Shown here in pieces: positions 1 to 5,718 of a DNA stretch of 6,059 nt. Numbering within the stretch: the stretch's first letter is position 1; every line of letters begins with the position of its first letter. The notes beneath the pieces are model-generated. The model worked only from the letters and a program-made list of their open reading frames with translations, was not told the origin of the DNA and made no database searches. The DNA is taken from NCBI GenBank assembly GCA_945896935.1, contig CAMDER010000106.1, forward strand, positions 1 to 6,059, in the 5' to 3' direction. The stretch is from Bifidobacterium breve (GTDB lineage: Bacteria; Actinomycetota; Acidimicrobiia; Acidimicrobiales; Ilumatobacteraceae). A program made the translations under genes and the position numbers.

Positions 1-44
1 CTCGTGAGAAACGACGATTGCTGAGTGATTGAGTTGACCGCTGT

Positions 45-90
45 CTCAGGTGAACCGCTCGGACGCCAGAGAACCGAGGGCTAGCCTGAG
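45..90. repeat. Nested inverted repeat before the lpdA start
   Basis: The outer arms CTCAGG (45-50) and CCTGAG (85-90) are perfectly complementary. Inside them a second perfect pair, CTCGG (58-62) and CCGAG (74-78), encloses an 11-base loop. GAACCG also occurs twice as a direct repeat (52-57 and 71-76). The structure ends three bases before the ATG. It could be an operator, an RNA fold in a leader transcript, or chance, because the arms are only 5-6 bases long. It has no T-run, so it is not an intrinsic terminator. Confidence 0.35.
82..87 (+). promoter_or_regulatory. Candidate -10 box of lpdA (leaderless type)
   Basis: TAGCCT fits the actinobacterial TAnnnT pattern and is followed by exactly six bases and then the ATG at 94. 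That is the spacing expected when transcription starts at or beside the start codon. The only purine-rich stretch upstream, GAGGG at 76-80, is 13 bases from the ATG, too far for a normal ribosome binding site. No convincing -35 box is seen. The hexamer is weakly specified, so this is an inference. Confidence 0.3.
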
Positions 91-93
91 CCC

Positions 94-1458
94 ATGTCGG
101 TACGTTTTCTCATTATTGGTGGCGGTCCAGCCGGAAATACTGCAGCGACTTATGCGGCTCGCCTGGGCGCCGATGTAGTGATGGTTGAACGAGAAATTGT
201 CGGGGGAGCAGCCCACCTTCTCGATTGCATTCCATCGAAGACCATGATTGCCACTGGTGGTGCGATGACCCTTGGTCGTAAATCGGCCGGTATGGGACTT
301 GAAGAAATGCAACCCGAAGTTGATGTTGAAGCTCTCACCGACCGAATTGAAGATATTAAAGATCATCTCTCGAACAGCACGACCGAACTTTTGGCGAGTC
401 AAGGAGTGCGCATCATTACGGGCAGTGCCAGGTTTGCTTCGTCCCAAAGTGTTGTCGTGACGACCCTCGATGGTGTCGAAGAAACGATTGAGTTTGATGC
501 CGCCATGATTTCGACTGGTTCGCGACCGCGTATTCCAGACTGGGTGCAACCCGATGGCGAAAGAATTCTCACCACTCGCGACTGTTATCCGCCCAAGATT
601 TTTCCGACCAATGTGTGCATCGTTGGTTCGGGTGTCACCGGCGTTGAGTTCGTGCACATGTTCGAATCATTCGGTGCCAAGGTGTCGTTGGTCGTCAGTC
701 GTCAGCAAGTACTGCCGGGCAAAGACCCCGAAGTTGCTGCAGTTCTTGAAGATGATTTCTTGCGACGCGGAGTGCGCTTGTTGAAAGGTGCTCGTGCCGA
801 ATCAATTGAACGGGAAGGCGATGAAGTCGTTATCAAGTGCGATGATGGCCGACAAGTGCGCGCCAGTCATGCAGTACTGACGATCGGCTCAATCCCTAAT
901 AGCGACGGACTCAATCTTGAAGCTGCTGGCGTGCACATGGATGGCGGCGGGTACATCCCGATCAACCACCACTGCATCACCAATGTTGAACACATTTATG
1001 CGGGAGGTGACGTGAGTGGCAAGTTGCCGCTTTCGTCAGTTGCATCGATGCAAGGTCGCAAGATTGCCGAGCACGTCATGGGTTTACATACTCGCGACCA
1101 TCGCCACCTCGATTACGACAAAGCGGCTTCGGCAATTTTCACCGAACCCGAAATTGCCGACGTGGGATTGGCCGAGGCTGAAGCATTCGCCCATGGTCGT
1201 AAAATTCGCGTGACGAAGGTGCCTTTTTCAGCGACACCCAAGGCACTCATCAATAATGATTCACGGGGCTTTGTGAAAATTATTTCCGACCCCGCAACGG
1301 GCGTTGTACTTGGTGGGTCAATCGTTGGTCGTCATGCCGCCGAATTAATTAGCGTGATCGCGCTCGCTGTGACCGCCAATTTGAAGGTCACCGACATTGT
1401 GGAAAGTCTTTTAGTTCATCCCGCATTGGCAGAAGCCCTGGCCGAAGCAGCAGAATAA
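94..1458 (+). CDS. lpdA: LpdA-like NAD(P)H:quinone oxidoreductase, FAD-dependent
   Basis: This is a 454-residue flavoprotein of the pyridine nucleotide-disulfide oxidoreductase family, probably cytosolic and homodimeric. In order it shows the FAD dinucleotide fold GGGPAG (9-14) with Glu32 to bind ribose, the active-site segment GGAAHLLDCIPSK (37-49), ISTGSRPRIP (139-148), the NAD(P) fold GSGVTG (178-183), the second FAD motif IYAGGDVSG (301-309) and the dimerisation domain beginning at FTEPEIADVG (349-358). The first cysteine of the usual CxxxxC pair is Ala40 and only Cys45 remains, so it cannot act as a dithiol lipoamide dehydrogenase. This pattern and the overall resemblance match mycobacterial LpdA (Rv3303c), a quinone reductase. 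Unlike that protein, it keeps the His442/Glu447 dyad in HPALAE. The residues after the second NAD(P) strand are Ser-Arg (202-203) instead of an acidic residue, which suggests NADPH use. An in-frame TAG at 82-84 makes the ATG at 94 the first possible start. The RDD gene follows after 6 bases. Family assignment is firm; the substrate is inferred. Confidence 0.88.
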   Translation: MSVRFLIIGGGPAGNTAATYAARLGADVVMVEREIVGGAAHLLDCIPSKTMIATGGAMTLGRKSAGMGLEEMQPEVDVEALTDRIEDIKDHLSNSTTELLASQGVRIITGSARFASSQSVVVTTLDGVEETIEFDAAMISTGSRPRIPDWVQPDGERILTTRDCYPPKIFPTNVCIVGSGVTGVEFVHMFESFGAKVSLVVSRQQVLPGKDPEVAAVLEDDFLRRGVRLLKGARAESIEREGDEVVIKCDDGRQVRASHAVLTIGSIPNSDGLNLEAAGVHMDGGGYIPINHHCITNVEHIYAGGDVSGKLPLSSVASMQGRKIAEHVMGLHTRDHRHLDYDKAASAIFTEPEIADVGLAEAEAFAHGRKIRVTKVPFSATPKALINNDSRGFVKIISDPATGVVLGGSIVGRHAAELISVIALAVTANLKVTDIVESLLVHPALAEALAEAAE

Positions 1459-1464
1459 CTAACT

Positions 1465-1935
1465 ATGAGCGATTTCGATCCACCCGTCATTGTTGAAACC
1501 CCGCGAGCCGATGCACTGGCGAGTGTTGGCCAGCGCGCTCTGGCCCAAGTGTTAGACGGACTGATTATCGGAATCCCGTTGTTCGTTCTGACGCTGTCGT
1601 TCGGGGGCGATCTGACCGACGCGCAGGACGACAATCTGTTGTGGCTGACCCTGTTGTGGCTGGGCATTGGTCTGTTCTACAACACGGCGTTCGTGGCCAT
1701 TTCGGGCGCCACGCCGGGCAAGCGCATCATGAAGTTGCGCGTGGTGAATCGCACCGACGGCTCACCGGTGAACTGGACCTACGCAGCTGTGCGCGCGCTG
1801 GTACCCACCGTGGCCGGCGTGGTGCCGGTGATCGGGTTCGCGTTGAACATCGCGGTGTATGTACGCGCAGCATTTCACCCGATGCGTCAAGGTTTGCACG
1901 ATGCCGCCGCGGGCACCATCGTCGTCAAAAGATGA
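1465..1935 (+). CDS. RDD family integral membrane protein
   Basis: This is a 156-residue protein with the features of the RDD family (one conserved Arg, two conserved Asp). Arg24 and Asp31 lie in GQRALAQVLDG at the start of the first membrane segment (about 29-48). A second hydrophobic segment covers about 58-80, followed by the family's loop motif TPGKRIMKLRVV (83-94). A third covers about 108-132, and the C-terminal signature LHDAAAGTIVV (144-154) carries the last Asp (146). The family has no general function; some members have been linked to ion transport. The ATG lies 6 bases after the lpdA stop and in the same frame, with no clear Shine-Dalgarno, so co-transcription and translational coupling are likely. 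Bases 1681-1860 are about 66% G+C by hand count, against 43-55% in lines sampled from lpdA and the LCP gene. It ends 5 bases from the end of the opposing carboxylase gene. Confidence 0.88.
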   Translation: MSDFDPPVIVETPRADALASVGQRALAQVLDGLIIGIPLFVLTLSFGGDLTDAQDDNLLWLTLLWLGIGLFYNTAFVAISGATPGKRIMKLRVVNRTDGSPVNWTYAAVRALVPTVAGVVPVIGFALNIAVYVRAAFHPMRQGLHDAAAGTIVVKR

Positions 1936-1940
1936 TGTGA

Positions 1941-3719
1941 TCAGGCAATAACAACGACAACGTCGCCAGAACCGACGGTGTCGCCAGCCTTGACTTTGAT
2001 CTCGGTGACCTTGCCGGTCTTTTCGGCGAGAATCTGGTTTTCCATCTTCATGGCTTCAAGCACGCATACAGCCTGGCCAGATTCGACTTCTTGACCGACT
2101 TCAACAAGCACCTTGACGATGGTTCCTTGCATGGGCACGGTGACTTGACCAGATCCAGCACCGCCGCCTGCGCCACTTCCGGCAGCGCGCTTGGGCTTTG
2201 CCGCCTTTGGCGCGCCGCTTGAAATAACTGCAGTCTGTTCAGGAACCCACATTGCGACATCGAAACGCTTACCGTTGATTTCGACGGTGGTGTTACGACG
2301 TACGAGTGGTTCGGCATCTTCACCATCACTCGACGGGGCGTTGGTGACGCCGATTCCTGAAAGGTCAAGCACTTCTTCGACCCACTTGGTTGAGTGCTTG
2401 AAGGCCGCGAAGTCGGGGTGCTTCAAAATTGCCAAGTCGGCGGGGATGGTGGTGTGCACACCTTCAACAACCATCTCTTCAAGTGCACGAATGGTGCGCG
2501 CGATTGCCGTCGGGCGATCTTTGCCCCACACGATGAGCTTGCCGATCAAGTTGTCGTAGTACTGGCTGATCTCGTCGCCACTTTCGTAGCCCGAGTCGAA
2601 GCGCACACCAAAACCATCAGAAGGAACAAGCTTGGTGATCTTGCCTGGTGACGGAAGAAACTTTCCACCAGCGGGGTTTTCGGCATTGATACGAATTTCA
2701 ATGCCGTGACCATTGCGGCGAGCAGTGACTTCTTCTTGAGTCATCGGAAGCTTTTCGCCGGCGGCAACACGCAACTGCCATTCAACAAGATCAATACCCG
2801 TGATGACTTCAGAAACGGGGTGTTCAACTTGCAAACGAGTGTTCATTTCTAAGAAGAAGAATTCGCCATCTTGGTAAATGAATTCAACGGTTCCGGCATT
2901 GAAGTAACCCACGGCGCGAGCTGCAAGAACAGCGGCGTCACCCATTGCTTCTTCAACGCCTTCGCCCATCGCAATGGCGGGGGCTTCTTCGACGAGCTTT
3001 TGGTGACGACGCTGTGCTGAACAGTCGCGAGTTGATACCCACACATAGTTGCCGTGTTGGTCGCCGACCAATTGCACTTCAACGTGGCGCGGCCAGGTGA
3101 GGTACTTCTCAACATAAATTTCGTCGCGACCAAAGAATGCTTTTGCTTCGCGTTGTGCGCTGTCCATTGCCTCTTGAACAGTTTCGGCGTTGTGCACAAC
3201 TTTCATGCCGCGACCGCCACCACCAAAGGCAGCCTTGATGGCGATGGGATAACCAAAGTCGGCGCCGAACGTCTTGATTTCATCAGCAGTTGTGACGAAA
3301 TCGGTGGTGCCCGGAACAATGGGGCAACCGCCGCGCAACGCTGCTCGACGACTTGAAACCTTGTCGCCCATTTCGCGAATTGCATCGCCTGGGGGCCCGA
3401 TGAATGCCACACCCATATTGGTGATGGCGTCAGCAAAATCGGCGTTCTCACTGAAGAATCCGTAACCGGGGTGAACACCGTCAGCGCCGCTCTTTCGAAT
3501 GGCATCGAGAATTGCCTCGGTATTGAGGTAACTCTCGGCTGCGGTTTGACCACCCAGGGCGTAGGCCTCGTCGGCGAGACGTACGTGAAGTGCATTGCGA
3601 TCGAGTTCGGAATACACCGCCACGGTGGCGATTCCCATCTCTCGAGCGGCTCGGATCACGCGGACTGCGATCTCTCCGCGGTTGGCAATCAGGATCTTCG
3701 TAAGGGGTTTAGTCGACAC
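1941..3719 (-). CDS. accA3: Acetyl/propionyl-CoA carboxylase alpha subunit (biotin carboxylase + BCCP)
   Basis: This is a 592-residue biotin-dependent acyl-CoA carboxylase alpha chain, close in length and layout to mycobacterial AccA3 (about 600). It carboxylates its own biotin with ATP and bicarbonate and passes CO2 to a separate beta subunit, which is not in this window. The biotin carboxylase N-domain starts at KILIANRGEIAVRVIRAA (8-25), with HPGYGF at 83-88. The ATP-grasp glycine loop is GGGGRG (166-171). RDCSAQRRHQK (231-241) includes the catalytic-region Cys233 and Lys241, and EMNTRLQVEHPV (291-302) carries Glu291, Asn293 and Arg295. An Ala/Gly/Pro/Lys linker (500-525, bases 2145-2222) leads to the carrier domain (526-592), where EAMKMEN places biotin on Lys558 (codon 2046-2048). 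I chose GTG at 3719 because the family begins a few residues before KILIANRGE. The frame stays open to an ATG at 3848, but those 43 extra residues look unlike the family and overlap the biotin ligase gene. No Shine-Dalgarno is seen. Acetyl- versus propionyl-CoA preference is set by the beta subunit. Confidence 0.93.
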   Translation of the reverse strand: MSTKPLTKILIANRGEIAVRVIRAAREMGIATVAVYSELDRNALHVRLADEAYALGGQTAAESYLNTEAILDAIRKSGADGVHPGYGFFSENADFADAITNMGVAFIGPPGDAIREMGDKVSSRRAALRGGCPIVPGTTDFVTTADEIKTFGADFGYPIAIKAAFGGGGRGMKVVHNAETVQEAMDSAQREAKAFFGRDEIYVEKYLTWPRHVEVQLVGDQHGNYVWVSTRDCSAQRRHQKLVEEAPAIAMGEGVEEAMGDAAVLAARAVGYFNAGTVEFIYQDGEFFFLEMNTRLQVEHPVSEVITGIDLVEWQLRVAAGEKLPMTQEEVTARRNGHGIEIRINAENPAGGKFLPSPGKITKLVPSDGFGVRFDSGYESGDEISQYYDNLIGKLIVWGKDRPTAIARTIRALEEMVVEGVHTTIPADLAILKHPDFAAFKHSTKWVEEVLDLSGIGVTNAPSSDGEDAEPLVRRNTTVEINGKRFDVAMWVPEQTAVISSGAPKAAKPKRAAGSGAGGGAGSGQVTVPMQGTIVKVLVEVGQEVESGQAVCVLEAMKMENQILAEKTGKVTEIKVKAGDTVGSGDVVVVIA

Positions 3720-3738
3720 AAGTGACAATGTTGGTCTG
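3720..3738. promoter_or_regulatory. 19-base divergent control region between acc and birA
   Basis: The two start codons (GTG on the reverse strand at 3719, ATG on the forward strand at 3739) leave only 19 bases, so the promoters must overlap each other or lie inside the opposite gene. Most of the gap is an imperfect inverted repeat, GACAATGTTGGTC (3724-3736), with four of six symmetric pairs matching. GACAAT (3724-3729) could be a forward -10 box, and on the reverse strand CATTGT (3725-3730) lies five bases from the GTG. Neither gene has a recognisable ribosome binding site here, which fits leaderless or near-leaderless starts. The promoter assignments are inference. Confidence 0.35.
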
Positions 3739-4566
3739 ATGGACACCCCTTTCGCCACCTCAAATGACGAGAACTTGCCCGGGGAGCCGATTTTTGGCGA
3801 AAATATCGGAAAATTTCCCGATTCTTGGCAAGTTCGCTGGTTGGCCACGACTGGAAGTACGAACGACGACCTCGTGGCGGCGGGTCGAGCGGGAGCGTCT
3901 GGCCGAGTGGCTTTGGTGGCTGATTACCAATCTGCGGGTCGCGGGCGCTTAGACCGAACGTGGGTGGCACCAGACGGGCTCAACTTGTTGGTGAGCTTGT
4001 TGTTGCGCGACGTGCCACGTTTTCCTCATGCTCTCACGCACGCCGTGGCGTTGGCCGCTGCTGCAGCGAGCGAGACAGTTGTGGCAGCAGCAGGTGGGAA
4101 AGTCAAAGTTGATGTGAAGTGGCCCAATGATTTGCTGGTCGATGGGCAAAAGTTGGCGGGCATCTTGTCGGTTGCTGGACCAATCAAACAAATGATGACT
4201 GACATTGAGTCATATGTTGCGCCCGAATTTGTGGTGGTGGGTTTGGGACTCAATGTTGGTTGGGCTCCAGAAGGTGCGGCATGTTTGCAGACTTTCGCAT
4301 CGATCGAGATTGCGCGAGATGCAGTATTGAAAGCGCTGTTAGTCGCTCTTGATCGGTTGCTTGATTTAACGCCCGAACAATTGCACGAGCGTTACCGCAC
4401 CAAATTGTCGACGTTGCGCCGAGCGGTGCGTATCGAATTGCCATCGGGAGAATTCGTTGAAGGCCGGGCGTTAGACGTGGAAGCAGATGGTCGACTCGTT
4501 GTGCTTGATTCGTGTGGCGTGACCCAACGCCTTGATATCGGAGACATTGTTCACCTGCGTTCGTGA
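3739..4566 (+). CDS. birA: Biotin-[acetyl-CoA-carboxylase] ligase, no DNA-binding domain
   Basis: This is a 275-residue biotin protein ligase. It makes biotinyl-5'-AMP from biotin and ATP and transfers biotin to the carrier lysine of carboxylases; the obvious local substrate is Lys558 of the divergent carboxylase. Visible motifs are GSTNDD (39-44), the biotin/AMP loop GRGRLDRTW (67-75), KWPNDLLVDGQKLAGIL (127-143) with the catalytic-region Lys127, VGLGLNVG (167-174), and a C-terminal SH3-like domain from about 228 (SGEFVEGRALDV at 236-247). There is no N-terminal helix-turn-helix, so this is a monofunctional (class I) ligase, not a biotin-sensing repressor like E. coli BirA. The first 30 residues (to Trp30) are poorly conserved in character. 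I chose the ATG at 3739. The frame is open back to 3595, but that part is antisense to the highly conserved start of the carboxylase and looks like its shadow. There is no clear Shine-Dalgarno. Confidence 0.92.
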   Translation: MDTPFATSNDENLPGEPIFGENIGKFPDSWQVRWLATTGSTNDDLVAAGRAGASGRVALVADYQSAGRGRLDRTWVAPDGLNLLVSLLLRDVPRFPHALTHAVALAAAAASETVVAAAGGKVKVDVKWPNDLLVDGQKLAGILSVAGPIKQMMTDIESYVAPEFVVVGLGLNVGWAPEGAACLQTFASIEIARDAVLKALLVALDRLLDLTPEQLHERYRTKLSTLRRAVRIELPSGEFVEGRALDVEADGRLVVLDSCGVTQRLDIGDIVHLRS

Positions 4567-4607
4567 CCAGATGTCGGGGATGACAAGCCGGAGGGGTTGT
4601 GGGCGAA

Positions 4608-4613
4608 TAGTTT
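4608..4613 (+). promoter_or_regulatory. Candidate -10 box of the LCP gene (leaderless type)
   Basis: TAGTTT fits TAnnnT and lies seven bases before the ATG at 4621, as for a leaderless transcript. An alternative reading of the same spot is GCGAAT (4603-4608), because GAATAGT (4605-4611) recurs upstream of rmlA at 5668-5674. The 54-base gap after birA (4567-4620) shows no convincing hairpin terminator, and the only purine-rich stretch (GGAGGGG, 4590-4596) is too far from the ATG to act as a ribosome binding site. Confidence 0.3.
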
Positions 4614-4620
4614 CTAAGAC

Positions 4621-5631
4621 ATGTCTTCGCCGCGTCAGTCTGCTCGTCGACGCCGCGCAATTCTTCCGCAGATCAACACCCTGACAATGGGCGTAGTTTT
4701 CGTTGCCTTGACCGCGATCGGACTGGTGATTGCCACAAGGCAGCAGGAAGCAAATGTCAACCGGGCCGATGAACTTGGCGGGGTGATGGCTGACAAGTCG
4801 GGGCCATTTGCTAATTATTTATTAGTCGGGAGCGATACCCGCGAAACCGCCGATCCCAACAGTCCCGACTATGGCGGCATCGGAAGCACTAATGAAACTG
4901 GTGGGCGACGTTCAGACACGGTGATGATTATGCATGTCGACAACGATTTGGGTGTCGCCTCAATCATGTCGTTGCCGCGCGACTTATGGATTGATGTTCC
5001 TGGATACGGAAAAGATCGATTGAATACGGCGTACTCGTATGGTGCAGATGTTTTGGTGAATACCGTTCAAGGAAGCCTTGGAATCCCACTCAATCACTAC
5101 ATTGAAGTTGACTTCACTTCGTTTAAGAACATTGTGAGTGCACTCGGTGGCGTTGATATTTGTTTTGAATATCCGACTCGTGATTTCAACACCGGTTTGA
5201 ATGTTCCAGCGCCTGGTTGTTACACCCTTGACCAATATCAATCGTTGGCCTACACGCGAAGTCGCTACTACGAGGTCTTTCGTGACGGGGCATGGGATGT
5301 TGATGGTCGAGCCGACCTTGGTCGCATTGAAAGACAACAAGTCTTTTTGCAGGCTGCAATTTCAAAAGCCATTGGACAAACAACGGCAAATCCAATGCGT
5401 TCAAGCGAACTCATCAATGCTGCGGTCGATTCGCTCACCGTTGACCCAGGACTGAACTTGCTCGAAACTGCGGACTACCTCAAGCCACTTGCTTCGGGAG
5501 GTGTGCAACGGTATTCCTTATCAGTGGTCCCAGAAAATGTTGACGGTAAAGATGTGCTGGTTCTTGGTGCCGAAGCCGGAGCACTTTTGGCTTATTTCGC
5601 TGGCACGGGCCCGCCTCCGCCCATCGGGTGA
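4621..5631 (+). CDS. LytR-CpsA-Psr (LCP) family cell-wall glycopolymer ligase
   Basis: This is a 336-residue type II membrane protein. It has a basic cytoplasmic N-terminus (ARRRR, 8-12), one membrane helix (about 21-39) and an external LCP domain. LCP enzymes transfer lipid-linked glycopolymers to peptidoglycan or, in some cases, glycoproteins. Visible core motifs are LLVGSDTR (67-74), GRRSDTVMIMHVD (95-107), SLPRDLWIDVPG (117-128), KDRLNTAY (131-138), YTRSRY (211-216) and DLGRIERQQ (232-240). The Asp and Arg residues of these motifs (Asp72, Asp99, Arg120, Arg213, Arg235, Arg238) match the family's metal and pyrophosphate site. The only cysteines, Cys180 and Cys200, are both external and could form a disulfide. 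There is no C-terminal LytR_C domain; the protein ends in a short proline-rich tail (331-336). An in-frame TAA at 4615-4617 makes ATG 4621 the first start. The neighbouring rmlA suggests a rhamnose-containing wall polymer. Older annotations call such proteins transcriptional regulators. Confidence 0.93.
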   Translation: MSSPRQSARRRRAILPQINTLTMGVVFVALTAIGLVIATRQQEANVNRADELGGVMADKSGPFANYLLVGSDTRETADPNSPDYGGIGSTNETGGRRSDTVMIMHVDNDLGVASIMSLPRDLWIDVPGYGKDRLNTAYSYGADVLVNTVQGSLGIPLNHYIEVDFTSFKNIVSALGGVDICFEYPTRDFNTGLNVPAPGCYTLDQYQSLAYTRSRYYEVFRDGAWDVDGRADLGRIERQQVFLQAAISKAIGQTTANPMRSSELINAAVDSLTVDPGLNLLETADYLKPLASGGVQRYSLSVVPENVDGKDVLVLGAEAGALLAYFAGTGPPPPIG

Positions 5632-5665
5632 CTCGTGAGACCGTATGGGAGTCGTTGTGAGATGG

Positions 5666-5671
5666 CAGAAT
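5666..5671 (+). promoter_or_regulatory. Candidate -10 box of rmlA
   Basis: CAGAAT matches four of six positions of TATAAT and is followed by AGT, as at the LCP promoter candidate. No good -35 box is seen at 16-18 bases. A start site about seven bases downstream would fall inside the 5' arm of the hairpin at 5672-5695. This is an inference from a short, degenerate match. Confidence 0.2.
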
Positions 5672-5695
5672 AGTGGTTGGTCAGAGCCGACCATT
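5672..5695 (+). terminator. Hairpin followed by T-run between LCP gene and rmlA
   Basis: The arms AGTGGTTGG (5672-5680) and CCGACCATT (5687-5695) pair over nine positions, two of them G-U, around a six-base loop (TCAGAG). The 3' arm runs into TTTT at 5694-5697. This resembles a weak intrinsic terminator, 41 bases after the LCP stop and 23 bases before the rmlA ATG. It could instead act as a leader hairpin of rmlA. The T-run is short and partly inside the stem, so termination would be incomplete at best. Confidence 0.4.
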
Positions 5696-5705
5696 TTGAT
5701 CCCAC

Positions 5706-5709
5706 GAGG
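5706..5709 (+). promoter_or_regulatory. Shine-Dalgarno of rmlA
   Basis: GAGG lies nine bases before the ATG at 5719. It is the only clear ribosome binding site among the gene starts of this window and supports the chosen rmlA start. Confidence 0.55.
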
Positions 5710-5718
5710 TTTGTTGAC

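Larger units (their letters stand above)
1..93. other. Leader region upstream of lpdA, no gene
   Basis: All three forward frames contain a stop within the first 32 bases (TGA at 22, 26 and 30), so at most the last few codons of an upstream gene lie here. The frame ending at 30-32 would give a short basic tail, but nothing in it can be recognised. No divergent reverse-strand gene starts here: the only CAT is at 93-95, and that frame stops after four codons. The region holds a nested inverted repeat (45-90) and a candidate -10 hexamer (82-87). A TTGACC at 34-39 looks like a -35 box but has no matching -10 at normal spacing. Confidence 0.6.

Noticed and set aside
34..39. TTGACC as a -35 promoter box
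   Set aside because: No acceptable -10 hexamer lies 16-18 bases downstream.
46..657. 203-codon reverse-strand open frame opposite lpdA
   Set aside because: It lies almost entirely antisense to the conserved FAD-binding half of lpdA, has no recognisable domain, and its composition (Arg, Asn, Thr, His rich) is that of a shadow frame.
2145..2222. Low-complexity Ala/Gly/Pro/Lys stretch in the carboxylase as a possible insertion or repeat
   Set aside because: A flexible linker between the biotin carboxylase part and the carrier domain is normal for this family; both domains are intact around it.
3595..3738. 48-residue upstream extension of the biotin ligase
   Set aside because: It is the complement of the highly conserved first codons of the biotin carboxylase domain, and biotin ligases lacking a helix-turn-helix start shortly before the GSTND motif.
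3720..3848. ATG-started 43-residue extension of the carboxylase
   Set aside because: The extra residues do not resemble the family, which begins just before KILIANRGE, and they are antisense to the start of the biotin ligase.
4250..4660. 136-codon reverse-strand open frame across the birA end and LCP start
   Set aside because: It is antisense to two well-supported genes and shows no motif.
4621..5631. LytR-type transcriptional regulator
   Set aside because: The protein has a membrane anchor and the external LCP catalytic motifs and no DNA-binding domain; the regulator label is historical.
5632..5640. CTCGTGAGA occurs here and also at 1-9, a possible repeated element
   Set aside because: A single nine-base match with no extension on either side is weak evidence and can arise by chance in 6 kb.
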